Assembly (NCBI GenBank): GCA_964016885.1
Contig: OZ024743.1
Span: forward strand, 164,967,732-165,031,731
Reading direction: 5' to 3'
Origin: Eledone cirrhosa
Taxonomy: Eukaryota > Mollusca > Cephalopoda > Octopoda > Eledonidae
DNA: 64,000 nt
Positions 11,266 to 21,357 of this stretch are shown here, one piece after another; position 1 is the first letter of the stretch; each line of letters begins with the position of its first letter. The translations under genes and the position numbers were made by a program. Under the pieces are notes generated by a model, which worked only from the letters and a program-made list of their open reading frames with translations, had not been told where the DNA came from and made no database searches.

Positions 11266-11937
11266 TGCAGCTCAATTGAATTTAAACGTGTAATAAGAAA
11301 CATATACTATAACGTGAAGTGATATCTTACTTAGCAGCAACAACAACAAAAACAAACCTGACAATCATAAGAAAGAAAAAAGGGCAAGAAAGTTGTAAAA
11401 TGGTAAATACATTCCCAAATCTCTTCAGTTGAAAAACAAATTTCTAACGACCACCCTGTTATTTAACTATTGTTCTTTGACGTGAAACAAATGAGAACAC
11501 ATAAATATCTTCCGGTATAACAAGTCACTCTATTGCAAGTAACATTTAGCAGATACCAACTTCTGAGAGTTATGTAGAGCCAATACAATACAAAATGTAC
11601 CAAATCTTTCCCAAGAACTAAGGTGAGCTGATATGATGCAGGATAAAATATCTGACTAGAAACATTATAGAATGCAATTTCCCAGATCTTTTAATCATTG
11701 GCAGATTAAGTTTGCATTGGGTCCCTGGCTGAAAGTTTCATTGGGGCAAAAACTTAATTTGGAGCCCTTTAAATATGATAGGTTCTCTGGATCAGTCAGC
11801 TCCTACATCTAATCTGTTACCCATTCCAAAAGCTGGCGTTAGTTAAGATGATGTAGAACAAAGTAGTTGAGCTGGAAACACTATGAGATGCAGTTTTCCA
11901 GATCTTTTTATGCCTGTTCCCTGGATTTAAGATGAGT
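11266..11937. repeat. Sequence flanking the Gypsy element; degenerate direct repeat
   Basis: 11627-11695 and 11845-11912 are similar (gatgatg..g.a.aaa.ta..tga ... ttccagatctttt), about 217 bp apart. This suggests an old tandem duplication. The 3' part runs directly into the 5' LTR at 11938. Confidence 0.5.
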
Positions 11938-12192
11938 TGTGTGAGTGTACGACGCACCCCTAGCGAGAATAGGGTGAACCACTACATATAAATAATAGCA
12001 GCCTGAGTAAGTGGGGAAGTTGGTACCAGTTCCACAGTTCGTGTGTTGATAGTCGAAGCTGGAATTCAAGTTAACAGTTCGAGTTAGCGTGTTGGGTTGT
12101 TGGTTCTTAAAAGATTGTTGTTCCGTTACGTGTGGTTATTGCCATTTTGTTTCGATTATATTGTTATTACACTGTTCCATAAGGATATAACA
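11938..12192 (+). repeat. 5' LTR of the Gypsy element
   Basis: Starts tgtgtgagtgtacg and ends aaggatataaca, giving canonical TG...CA ends. It contains a TATA-like catataaataatagcagcc at about 11985 that is absent from the 3' LTR. The sequence just after, tctggcaacgaagac, occupies the primer-binding-site position. Confidence 0.88.
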
Positions 12193-12247
12193 TCTGGCAA
12201 CGAAGACTGTTCGAAACTCGCATTGATTATTTGACAATTTCTGCGTC

Positions 12248-13190
12248 ATGGAAAACCTATTAGCCGCAGTAGTACAGCTTCAAGAGAAGCAACAGGAACA
12301 ACTACAGGAGTTGAAAAAACAAATACAACAACAACAACAACAATTAATTGAGTTACAGTCGACGAAGTCCGAAAATCCAGTAAGCGCGTTCACGCCAGGC
12401 TAACCCAATTTCTGAATTTACGTATAATCCGGAGGAGGGTATTACGTTTCCTGCGTATTATGGAATATACGAGGAAATTTTTAACAACGAATGTTAGTCA
12501 TGATCGGAGGAGCAGAAAGTAAGGCATTTACTACGCAAGGTAGCTCCTGCCGAACATGAGAGTTACTGTAGCTTTATTCTGCCCAAAAATTAGAGTGAGA
12601 TTGGTTTCCAAGAAACCGCGGAATTGCTTTCAAAACTGTTTTGTGATAGTTCATTGTTTAACACCAGAATGAAGTGTTGGAACTTAACAAAAAACGAGGA
12701 GGAGGATTTTATCACCTACGCCGGAGTAGCCAACCGTATGTGCGAAAATTTCAAACTCCAGGATCTGACTCGAGTTATGTTCAAATCACTTATCTTCGTG
12801 CAAGGACTTATAGCACCTGAAGATTAAGAAATTTGAGCAAAGATTCTCTCGAAAATGGAGCAAGCAAACCAATATTTATCTCTACAGACCATCACAGAAG
12901 AGTGTCAGACTATGGTAAATCTTAAACATGATGTGAAAAAAATACAAGATAAAGACTGCAAAAATTCAAATGTATCGTCCCGGGAAGCACAATAAAAAAA
13001 AAAGCGTCTGGCCCCAATCTGTGTTATGGTTGTGGAGGCCTACACTATAAAAAGGATTGTCCGTTTAAATACCAAAAATGCTATAGTTGTCAGAAGCTGG
13101 AACACAAGAGTTCTCACTGTAGAACAAGACTACGAGGCTCAAACATAAAAAGTTCTAAGGTGTTTTCAGCGGAGAGTGATTGCGTCAGAA
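12248..13190 (+). pseudogene. Gypsy gag remnant with two CCHC knuckles
   Basis: An ATG at 12248 opens a Gln-rich coiled stretch (LQEKQQEQLQELKKQ, then a QQQQQ run), broken by a stop near 12402. Further frames give EEGITFPAYYGIYEE-like and LSKLFCDSS ... FKLQDLTRVMF segments of the capsid-like core (12430-12830). At 13022-13130 one frame reads CYGCGGLHYKKDC and CYSCQKLEHKSSHC, that is CX2CX3HX4C and CX2CX4HX4C nucleic-acid-binding knuckles. Gag forms the particle core in this family. This copy is disrupted. Confidence 0.8.
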
Positions 13191-13194
13191 AAAC

Positions 13195-13481
13195 AAGAAA
13201 ATACGTGCACGTAAAAATAAATACCAAAAAACGTGAATACCAAATTACAGTTAGACATGGGTAATGATATCTTGATTATAAATGCGGATATTGTAAAAAA
13301 AAATTGGTGAACCAAGATTACGTAAAATAGCGCGTAGTGGGTAAAACATATATCGACGTCACATTTCGTGGAGAGACACACGAAGCAAAATTATTCGTTG
13401 TGAATAATACAATCGATCCGTTCGGCACAGATTGGTTGGAACTATTCGATTTATGGCACCTCCCCATAAATCTTTACTGCA
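13195..13481 (+). pseudogene. Gypsy aspartic protease remnant, active-site triplet altered
   Basis: Near 13248 the frame reads QLDMGNDILIINA, where retroelement proteases have D-T/S-G. The Thr is replaced by Met, and a frameshift and stop follow near 13300. Downstream, 13337-13481 keeps VGKTYIDVTFRGETHEAKLFV and FGTDWLELFDLWHLP, the C-terminal protease strand region. The polyprotein reading ends where the GC-rich block begins. Confidence 0.72.
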
Positions 13482-13940
13482 ATGGACGCTGCAGGCTTCC
13501 CTTCCCAGTTCGAGTCGGTGGGGCTGGATCGAGGGGACGGCAAAAGGCCAGATGGCATGACCATCTTCCCGTTCTGCGGTGGCAAACCCCTCGTCTGGGA
13601 TGCCACTTGCACCGAGACTTTCTGCAGCCGCAACCTAGTAGTCTGCAACTGACCCAGGTTCTGCTGCATGTCGGGCTGAGGGGGCCAAACTCCTCAAATA
13701 CCGGTCGCTCTCCGACAGGTTTGCGGTCGTTCCCCTGGCAGTGGAGACTTCTGGTGTCCTCGGCTCCAGGGCTACCTCCTTACTCACCACCATAGGCGCT
13801 GAGCTGGCCAGCCGCAGGTGTGAGCCCCGCGAGTTGGAGTGGCTTTTCCAGCGCGTCTCCCTTGCCGTCCTCCGGGGAAACGCCTTCTCCATTCTGTCCG
13901 CCGGGGCTGTGGGTGGGCCCCATCGCGTACCATTACATTA
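13482..13940 (+). pseudogene. GC-rich insert: PD-(D/E)XK-like nuclease-domain fragment from another element
   Basis: Base composition jumps to strongly GC-rich against AT-rich flanks. One frame gives AAGFPSQFESVGLDRGDGKR, PDGMTIFPF and LVWDATCTETF. After frameshifts there follow KYRSLSDRF, VVPLAVETSGVLG, ELEWLFQRVSL and AVLRGNAFSILSAG. I recognise this block from the C-terminus of unrelated invertebrate retroelement proteins. The spacing KRPDG ... VWDAT resembles the RPD-x(n)-D core of restriction-like endonucleases, but that equivalence is inference. It sits between Gypsy protease and RT, where no such domain belongs, and lacks a poly-A tail. Confidence 0.65.
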
Positions 13941-14032
13941 GTTAAATACCATTCTTTCATCACAAAGAAATTATATTGCTCAATACTTAGATGTACATTA
14001 CAAATGGAAACTTAGAAAATTAGACCACCACC

Positions 14033-14960
14033 ATGAGTAAATATATAAATGGTTATCCCGTTAAAAACAAATCTTCGGAAGAGCTGAAGAATAAATTGAA
14101 AAAAATGTTCCCGCAAGTGTTGTCAGAGGATTTAGGTCTATGTAGAAAAATGGAAGCCTATTTTCAAGTAAGTGATAATGCGGTACCTGTATTTAAGGCA
14201 AACAGAAAAGTACTGTTCGCTGCAATTGAAACTGTAAATGAAGAGTTGGACAGACTAGAAAACAGTGGAGTCATCAAAAAGGTGGAATAGTCGAAGTGGG
14301 CGGCACCCACGGTATGTATTAAAAAAAAAAAAGATGAGGATGTGTACCAATTTCTCTACAGGATTGAATGACTGCTTAAAAACTTTTCCACCATTTAACT
14401 TTTTTCAAAGTTAAATGGTGGAAAAGTTTTTTCCAAAATAGATCTGTCGGAAGCCTATTTACAGGTAGATGAAAAATACTCGAAGTATTTGACAATAAAT
14501 ACACAAAGGATTATTCAGATACACACGACTACCTTTTGGATTCAAAGTGGCACCAGCAATATTCCAGCAAATCATGGATACTATGTTATCCGATTGTAAA
14601 TTTGCAATCCCGTACTTGGACGATATTTTGATCAAGAGTAGTGGAACACATAAAAGCTGTGTTTAAGAAAATTAAAGTTTTCGGGTTCACTTTGAGTGAA
14701 GAAAAATGCGAGTTCTTTTCGCCCCAAATTGAGTACTTAGGGCAAATAATTGATAAAAGTGGTAGACATCCTGACCCGCCGAGAGAAGACGGAATAAGGA
14801 ACATGCCTGCGCCGACAAATAATCCAGCCTTACAAGCATTTCTTGGGTTGGCAAACTATTATCAAAGCTACATTCCTAATATGTACAAGTTAAAAACTCC
14901 ATTGAACGATTTATTAAAAAAAAGGAGTAAAGTGGAATTGGTCCACTAAATGCCAGAACA
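14033..14960 (+). pseudogene. Gypsy reverse transcriptase remnant
   Basis: 14063-14290 encodes the N-terminal approach (SSEELKNKLKKMFPQVL ... FKANRKVLFAAIETVNEELD), ending at a stop before a SKWAAPTV-type motif. After a local hairpin (14378-14430) the frame resumes with LNGGKVFSKIDLSEAYLQV, which holds the first catalytic Asp. The active-site block AIPYLDDILIKS is at about 14606-14640, so YLDD is intact. 14641-14949 gives the thumb: EEKCEFFSPQIEYLGQIID and ALQAFLGLANYYQSYIP. Several frameshifts lie between blocks. Confidence 0.88.
14378..14430. repeat. Short perfect hairpin inside the Gypsy RT
   Basis: Left arm aaaacttttccaccattta continues to about 14401; the right arm is its reverse complement ending ggtggaaaagtttt. 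The arms are about 24 bp with a 5-nt loop. The right arm is native coding (LNGGKVF). The left arm replaces the expected coding sequence before it. Confidence 0.85.
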
Positions 14961-14989
14961 CTTTTGAAGAAATAAAAACAATTCTAATC

Positions 14990-15385
14990 TCAGACCTGTC
15001 GTTAGCACATTATGATCCCAAAAGGAACATCATTGTAGCGTCTGATGCTTCCGAACACGTATTAAGAGCAGTTCTACTTCATAAATACTAAGACAGAAGT
15101 ACAAAACCAGCGACCGAGAAGATATATGGTCAAATTGAAAAAGAGGCCCTAACAATTATTTTTGCAGTTAACAAATTTCACAGGTTTCTGCATCGTAGAA
15201 GTTTTTTTATTGCAAACAGACCATAGACCTTTGCTGTCGATATATGGGTCTAAAAAAAGTTTACCGACTCATACTGTGAACCGCCTGCAACGTTGGGGTG
15301 TAATATTACTAAATTATAATTTCAAAATGAAATACATTCCATCGAAAAAAATCGGTCATGCAGACTGATTTCGAGATTAATTCCA
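14990..15385 (+). pseudogene. Gypsy RNase H remnant
   Basis: Across stops and frame changes the text reads ASDASEHVLRAVLLHK (first Asp motif), EKIYGQIEKEALTIIFAVNKF (catalytic Glu region), HRFLH, TDHRPLLSIYGSKK (catalytic Asp) and NFKMKYIPSKKIGHAD. These are the standard Gypsy RNase H blocks in order, directly between RT and integrase. Not translatable as one frame. Confidence 0.8.
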
Positions 15386-15452
15386 AAAAATATGGAACCA
15401 CTAGAAGAGACTTATAGCCACACTGTAGCCAGAATGTGAAATTAAAAGTGTT

Positions 15453-16664
15453 ATGACGAACGTTATCCAAGAACTACCAGTGACTGCACAGGATATAAGA
15501 ATGAAAGCTGTGGGTAATGAGTATATTACGAAAATGAAAGAAACTTTAAAAAATAAACAGAATAAAAATTCAGATGCTAGTAGTTTTTCAATTTGCGACG
15601 ATATTCTTATGTATGCCCAAAGTGGTGGTTCCAACTACATTACAAAAAGGTGTATTGCAACAATTTCACAGCGGACATCCAGGAACGGTAAGGATGAAAG
15701 TACTTAGGAAGAGTTACGTCAATTGGCCATCTATGGACCGAGATATTGAAAACTTGGTGAGAACGTGCCGAAGTTGCACGCTCGCGGCAAAAGCCGCGCC
15801 GATAAAATATCAATCGTGGCCAGAGGTAGAGAACCCATGGTCTAGGGTACACATTGACTATGCCGGACCGGTAAACGGTGCTTACTACATAATCGTAGTA
15901 GATAGCTGTATTAAGTGGCTAGAGGTTTGCAGTTGCTATAGACTAACCTCTAAGACAACTATAAAATTCTTATATGAATTGTTTGCGCGATACGTGGTCC
16001 CTGACATGCTAGTTTCAGACAACGGAACGCAGTTCACTGGGCAAGAATTCTAGAACTTCTATAAAAGGCATGCGATAAAGCATATTTTCACTCCCCCTAC
16101 CACCCGAGGTCAAACGGGCATGTAGAAAGATTTGTGGACACCTTTAAGAGAGCGTTAAGAAAAGCGAGAAATGAATTAAATAACTACGAAGCACTGACAA
16201 ATTTCTTAATATACAGAGTGACCCCAGATTCAAATACAAATTAAAGGAAGTCTCCTGCAGAATTCATGTTCGCAAGAAGAATAAAATCCATTTTTGATAA
16301 GCTATTACCAGAGAAAAAAAGACATAAAGGAAATACGAAAGAGCCAACGAAATACGTCAGGATAGGTGATAAAGAGTATTTCAAAACCTATAGAAACGGT
16401 AAAGAAGGCTGGGAAGATGGCCTGGTTACCAGAAAAACTGGAAGTATGATGTATCAAATTAAAGGGTCACATGGTGGACATAAGAGACATATAAACCAGA
16501 TAAAGAAGAGGCATACCCAAGATCAGGAAGAAATTCCAATGGAAGTATTCTGTCAAATATTCGATGTACCGGTACCAAAAGTAATAGAGTCTCGTAGAAC
16601 CAGCATGAAAAAAAGAAAGCACACCGAACACCTTCAGATAATGCCCAAGCGCAAGAGGTACTAA
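15453..16664 (+). pseudogene. Gypsy integrase remnant
   Basis: Blocks in order: an N-terminal region with HSGHPGTVRMK and CRSC of the HHCC zinc site; VHIDYAGPV (first catalytic Asp, about 15856); LVSDNGTQF (second Asp, about 16018); and, after a frameshift, SNGHVERFVDTF (catalytic Glu at about 16125), giving DD35E spacing. A basic C-terminal region follows (16266-16664), with GDKEYFKTYRNGKEGW and KTGSMMYQIKG, ending KRKRY. Integrase joins the element to host DNA. Frameshifts near 15700 and 16060 inactivate this copy although the catalytic residues remain. Confidence 0.88.
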
Positions 16665-16718
16665 AAAAAAGGTATAGATAAAAAAAATGTTCTTTATTCC
16701 TGTGGAACACGAAACCTC

Positions 16719-16729
16719 AAAAGGGGAAA
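16719..16729 (+). other. Polypurine tract of the Gypsy element
   Basis: aaaaggggaaa lies directly before the 3' LTR. In this family it is the RNase H-resistant primer for plus-strand DNA synthesis. Confidence 0.8.
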
Positions 16730-16964
16730 TGTGCAAGTGTACGGCGCCCCCTTGGCGAGAATGGACTGGACCACTACATGAGTAAGTGGGCAAGTTGGTA
16801 CTAGTTCCACAGTTCGTGTGTTGATAGTCAAAGTTGGAGTTTCGAGTTAGCGTGTTGGATTGTTGGTTCTTAAAAGATTGTTGTTCTGTTATATGTGATT
16901 GTTTGTTTCGATTATATTGTTATTACACTATTGCAGTGTATTCGATTATCCATAAGGACATAAA
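16730..16964 (+). repeat. 3' LTR of the Gypsy element
   Basis: Begins tgtgcaagtgtacgg and aligns with the 5' LTR to about 16964 (cataaggacata). It lacks the TATA-like segment of the 5' LTR and carries an extra ttgcagtgtattcgatta stretch near 16931. Its terminal CA is lost or degenerate. Confidence 0.85.
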
Positions 16965-17049
16965 AGTGAGCTTAGTTGATAAATAGTAACATATTCTCTT
17001 CATATACAATATGAAATGCCACGAGCATATATGAGCTGAACACCATCAG

Positions 17050-17315
17050 ATAATGTCTAGAGAAAAATGACAAGATGGCCATACTCAGAGTTCAAATCCC
17101 ATTTTCGTCAACTTTTCCTTTCATCCTTTCAGGGTTGATCAATAGAGCACCAGCCCAAGGGTGTTGGGTTGGCAGAATTGTTAAAGAAGGGATGAGATTT
17201 TTGTGTGGTATGATTTCATTGTTTTGAGTTCAAATACTATCTCCTTCTGCTTAGAGTTGCAGATATTATGAGCAATAAAAGGTCTAAAGCAAACATTATT
17301 TCCAGGGCAATCTGC
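17050..17315 (+). repeat. Two old SINE relics in tandem
   Basis: 17085-17170 keeps gagttcaaatccc and a diverged tttcatcctttcagggttgat body. 17175-17310 is a second tRNA-like head (gttggcagaattgttaaag, B box gagttcaaata) with a body ending aaacattatttcca, similar to 43065-43330. Confidence 0.65.
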
Positions 17316-17458
17316 AACTTACCTTTCTAGCACTAGAACTAGACATAGTGAATGGGTTTTCAACCATCTCTATATGTACAAGTTCTAAGATTCTGCTGTG
17401 GGTCCCTATAAATAACAGAAATTTCAATCCATAGCAGTATATCATTTCCTTTTCCACA

Positions 17459-17501
17459 TGGCACACACACACACACACACATATATATATACACACACAG
17501 A
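17459..17501. repeat. (CA)n/(TA)n microsatellite
   Basis: Alternating cacacacaca-tatatata-cacacac tract. Confidence 0.95.
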
Positions 17502-17648
17502 TAAATGTAATCTGAGTTTTTCGAATATTAATAATAATATTCGATTCATTTGCAATTATGCAAACAGCCTCTTTAAAGCCATGTCAGTAAAATAACTCCG
17601 TCATTCTTGCTCTTGTGTTGGCATATAAACAGAACGGTAGACACTAAT

Positions 17649-17674
17649 GTTTCTGGGTGATTACCCTTCATCAG
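17649..17674 (-). other. Hammerhead-ribozyme-like core motif
   Basis: On the minus strand CTGATGA (17674-17668) is followed by a GGGT-aatc-ACCC helix and GAAAC (17653-17649), the conserved core order of hammerhead ribozymes. Penelope-like elements are known to carry hammerhead motifs in their terminal repeats, and a Penelope-type fragment lies 370 bp away, though on the other strand. Stems I and III were not established, so activity is unproven. Confidence 0.55.
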
Positions 17675-17739
17675 TACAGTATACTGATTACCTGTCAATT
17701 GTCATTATTCTCACTGATAGGTGTACCTATCAAAAGAAG

Positions 17740-18040
17740 TCGCAACTCTATCTGGAGTACCTCTTTGATCTCCGAGCTACACACTTTATCGAGTAACATT
17801 ACTTCAAAGACCCTTCGGAAGTATCCCATTTCGGCCGCTTGTATTCGTGATCATATTCTTTCGGTCATTACCCAAGAGTCATGACCATAGGTAAGGGTTT
17901 GCACGAAAACTGAATTGAAGTTAGCGAGTTTGGCTTTTACGCCAACCGCTCTTCTTCTGATTACTGAATACTGTAGCTGGCGCATTACTGCACCAGCTTT
18001 TGCAATTCTTGCACTTCATTCAGCCTCCTGCCTTCCACTA
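17740..18040 (-). mobile_element. LINE 3' coding fragment (same family as 40590-42505)
   Basis: Minus-strand frames give EAE.SARIAKAGAVMRQLQY, VGVKAKLANFNSVFVQTLTYG, QAAEMGYFRRVFEV and LLDKVCSSEIKE, a post-RT block also present at 41930-42240 on the plus strand. Truncated at both ends. Confidence 0.7.
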
Positions 18041-18042
18041 AC

Positions 18043-18600
18043 ATGAGTAATATTTCGAATGTCAGCACTCTGAACCAGCCAGGGGCCATCAATAGGAATA
18101 TCTCAAATCATCCCAAAACTTTTACTTCTTTCTCTAACCTGGACTGTAACTGTAGAGTTCCTACTAACTGTCCCCTCAACAGATTCTGCCTAACAAATAA
18201 TATAGTATATAAATGTACTGTAAGAACACAACACTCTACTAGTTTATATATTGGAGCCACAACGAATCCATTTAAAAACCAATATAATTCCCACTTTCAC
18301 TCATTTAAAAACAATAAGCTTAAGTATACTACCTCCTTAGCAAGGTATATTACTAGTCTAATTGAGTCTAAAACTAGCTATAAACTCCAATTGGAAATAT
18401 TGGACAAATCTATTACTTATAACGGCAATAAGGGGTTTTGTCGGTTATGTCTCTCAGAAGCATATTTTATCACAATGTAGACCCCAAATCCTTTGAATAG
18501 AAGAAATGAATTAGTAATTAATTGTCCTCATCGCCTTTCTTATTCATTCTTTAATAAGGTATATGATCCCACCTAGTAGTTCCTCTGGTTCCCCTTTTTT
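18043..18600 (+). mobile_element. Penelope-like element fragment with GIY-YIG endonuclease domain
   Basis: The open frame 18043-18480 (145 codons) encodes DCNCRVPTNCPLNRFCLTNN (Cys cluster before the nuclease), IVYKCTV and SLYIGATTNPFKNQYNSHFH, then TSLARYITSL and CRLCLSEAYFI. This matches the Penelope-like GIY-YIG layout: YKC...YIG core, PFK.RY..H helix, terminal Glu. The catalytic Arg of the PFK-x-R-Y helix reads Gln (NQY). After a stop, LNRRNELVINCPHRLS continues the usual C-terminus. Penelope GIY-YIG nucleases nick target DNA; this copy is likely dead and 5'-truncated (no RT seen). Confidence 0.8.
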
Positions 18601-19594
18601 TAATAAATATATTGACGTGTGTATATAACTAAGAATGCATATATGTATCTATGGATCTGTGTATATCTATATATAAGGGAATGTATGTAAGTGAGGATTC
18701 TCTATATCAACAGATTTGGCTGCATGCTGCAATTCTAAGAATATTTATGTATATCTGCTCTGTGTTTATGTCTGCCTTTCCAACTCTTTCTCCATAAGAA
18801 ATCTACCTTTTCTTCAAACCTATATGATATATAAACACATTGAACTAATTCTGAAAACAGGTGGTAGTTGTATACTATCATGTATAATTGTATACTATCC
18901 TATATATGGGGGTATATATTTATATAGTATCATGTATAGGTGTGCATGTATATATGATGATATCTCTATTCAGGTATATAACTGTCTGTTTATATTTGTA
19001 TATGTATAAGTGTCTTTGAGGATGAGTGTGTTTGTTTCGGGAGATGCACTTCCATATTTAATTCTAAAACTCTTGATGTCAAAGTGTATTTTTGTATAGA
19101 TATCTAAGTGGGTGTATCTATATTTGTATATATTTATGTGTGAGAATATACAATTCTAGATATGTGTATGTAAAGGCATGTATGTATATATGTATGCGTG
19201 TATGTGTATATATGTATATGAAACTGGGCATAAGAAGAATCAAATGATGTATGCAGGAGAGATGACTGCGGTGGTATGGTGTGTATGTATATGTGCAGCT
19301 GCAAGTATATAGGAACACAAGTGTGTGTGTATTTATATGTACATATAGATATGTGTATGGAGAAGTGCCAAAATATACCTAGATATGTTTTGTGTATGTA
19401 TAGCTATTGATCACCAAATTTTTACCAAACATTATCCAAATAATTAGATGTAGAACTCTCTTAAAACAAGAGTAAAGAATAAAAAAAATATGTGTATGTG
19501 TGTGTGTAAAACATTATCTCAAAACTTCCCATACGAGCATGGAAAAGTTGATGTAAAAATGATGATCAAATAATGTTGATGATGATATACATAT
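18601..19594. other. AT-rich TATG/TGTA simple-repeat region with a LINE snippet
   Basis: Mostly gtatatatgtatg-type low complexity. Embedded at about 19219-19281 is a roughly 62-bp piece (aaactgggcataagaagaat ... gtggtatggt) almost identical to 27131-27193 within an APE/PHD-type LINE. Reading frames in this region are not convincing. Confidence 0.7.
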
Positions 19595-19915
19595 ATCATC
19601 ATCATTGTTTAATGTCCATTTTTCCATGCTTGCATGGGTTAGACAGGTTGTCCACGCTAAGAGGCAAGTCTGCCAGAGTTTGCCATGCCGCACCTTTCTC
19701 CGGTGAGGACTGTAAATTTTGCCAGTTATTTTACAGCTGGATGTCCTTCCTAACACCAACCACATTATAGTGTGGAACTGGATGGCTCTGTTATAAGGAG
19801 GGACAGGCCAGTTGGCCACGCCAAACCTGTCTCACAGCAGAACCATTGTTTTGGAGCTTGACCCATTTCATAGCGTAGCCACAGTTTTGGGGCCTGGTAC
19901 TGTAGCCAGTTATGC
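19595..19915 (-). repeat. APE/PHD LINE 3' UTR copy (catcatcat ... gcatgggttagac family)
   Basis: Plus-strand text catcatcattgtttaatgtc, catgcttgcatgggttagac, ggatgtccttcctaacacca, then gggacaggccagttggcca. In opposite orientation the same elements end the LINE copy at 26790-27905, so this is probably a short 3'-only insertion or a SINE sharing that tail. Confidence 0.7.
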
Positions 19916-20533
19916 CTTAGGTGTAGAGTCTGTCATCCTCTTCTCTTCCCCCTTTCTTTCTTCTGCTGACTAATAGTCCTTGTTCATTCCTTCTCGTTTA
20001 TAGCATTTATATTCCTTTCCTTTACTTTCCTCTACAGCCAGATCTGCTCTTCCCTTTTTTTTCCCTCTTTTTTTTTATTTCATAATTTTGTTTTTATCCT
20101 TTTTTAATATTTTCATCATTGTGTAACTTTTGTTCAATAAATTCCCTTCTAGGAATGATTTAAAAAAAATAGTAATTGAGATATTTATTAGGATTTTTAA
20201 TGTTTGTTTTATTGCTTCTATTGAAAATTACAGAAAATAGCCTTTCTTATTTTCTTCATCAATAGTCAACATCCTCAGCAGCAACAACATAAGTTTCCAG
20301 TTAAGTAAATATACGGACACATAAAATGTTAAACAATATAGAGGTAGAGAACACTTATCTGGTCTCCAGAAAAATCATAAAACTGGTATTTTTTAAACTG
20401 TTAAATATAATTGTCATTTACTTTTCTTCAGTTAATTTTCATGTAATATATGATACATTGTAAAGGTAATCTATAAAGGTATTTTAAGAATTTTAAATGG
20501 ATTAATGAAGATCAACTAGATTCTATCAATTAA
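19916..20533. other. Unassigned AT- and pyrimidine-rich sequence
   Basis: 19935-20140 is pyrimidine-rich (ttcccttttttttccctctt) and ends with ttcaataaattccc, like an old retroelement tail. 20170-20530 is AT-rich with no coding or repeat signal recognised. Confidence 0.45.
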
Positions 20534-20765
20534 CCCTTTGGATACCAACCTGCTCAAAATCAGGTCTGGTTCTATGAAACAAAACCACCCATTTTAAAGG
20601 GTTCCTATATAAATGAAATTCTTCCAACATAATCTTATGTAAGAACCACATGTTAAACTACTATCTTCATAATAAAATAATAAATAATTTTAGTAAATCC
20701 CTCAAAATTCTTTATTAATTAATTGAAATAGAGTGTATTTCATTAGAAATATGGTATTAAAAGCA
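20534..20765 (-). repeat. piggyBac-like MITE (TTAA-flanked)
   Basis: Flanked by TTAA on both sides (20530-20533 and 20766-20769). The left end is ccctttggataccaacc; the right end read inward is tgcttttaataccatatt, an imperfect terminal inverted repeat. Other copies in the window start ccctttgttaccatatt. No transposase frame. TTAA target and CCC start are piggyBac hallmarks. Confidence 0.68.
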
Positions 20766-20929
20766 TTAAGTACAATTTCATTCTTTACTTTTCTTTATTT
20801 AATTTATATTTTATTTATATATTTAGACTATCTTAAAATATGGCAAATCTGGACCACTTCCAGTCCCAAATTTGCCAGATAAATGATTCGGCAATATATT
20901 AAGTTCAGGAACAAATGTAGATAATAATG

Positions 20930-21075
20930 ATTTCTAATTTAGGCACAAGGCTAGCAATCTGCAGTGGTATAATTCAATTAAATTGACCCCTCATTTCTTG
21001 AATGGTATTTTAATTTATTTACCTGGAAGAATGAAAGGCAAAGTTACCCTCAGTGGGATGCAAATTCAGAAAGTA
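20930..21075 (-). repeat. SINE, diverged, minus strand
   Basis: Contains aggcacaaggctagcaatct, aattgacccctc and gaatgaaaggcaaagttac, the reverse complement of the SINE tail and body, with heavy divergence. Confidence 0.65.
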
Positions 21076-21357
21076 AAGAGAAGGAATAAATGTTGCAAAG
21101 CATTTTGTCCAACTCACTAACTGTTCTGTGCATTCACCACCCTACAAATGTAGAAAATCATAAAATAAATTTAAATCAGTCTGAGAAAAAAAAAGTAAGA
21201 CTATTTTTTCAGTCTGTTTTCATTGAAAAAATAAAGCTTCTTGTTGGGATTTTTTTCATTTTTGTTTCCTAGAAAATAAAATGAAAGATATTTTAGACAT
21301 TTCAAACAGGCAATAAAAATCTAATTTTAAAGTGAGTTTTTTTTTTTTTCATTTTAA

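Larger units (their letters stand above)
11938..16964 (+). mobile_element. Ty3/Gypsy LTR retrotransposon, decayed
   Basis: Two similar LTRs (11938-12192 and 16730-16964) flank remains of gag with two zinc knuckles, protease, reverse transcriptase (YLDD), RNase H and integrase, in Gypsy order. A polypurine tract (aaaaggggaaa, 16719-16729) sits directly before the 3' LTR. Internal reading is broken by many stops and frameshifts, and a GC-rich foreign block lies between protease and RT. The LTRs differ by substitutions and indels, so the insertion is not recent. It resembles the invertebrate K02A2.6-type Gypsy proteins. No clear target-site duplication could be fixed. Confidence 0.9.
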
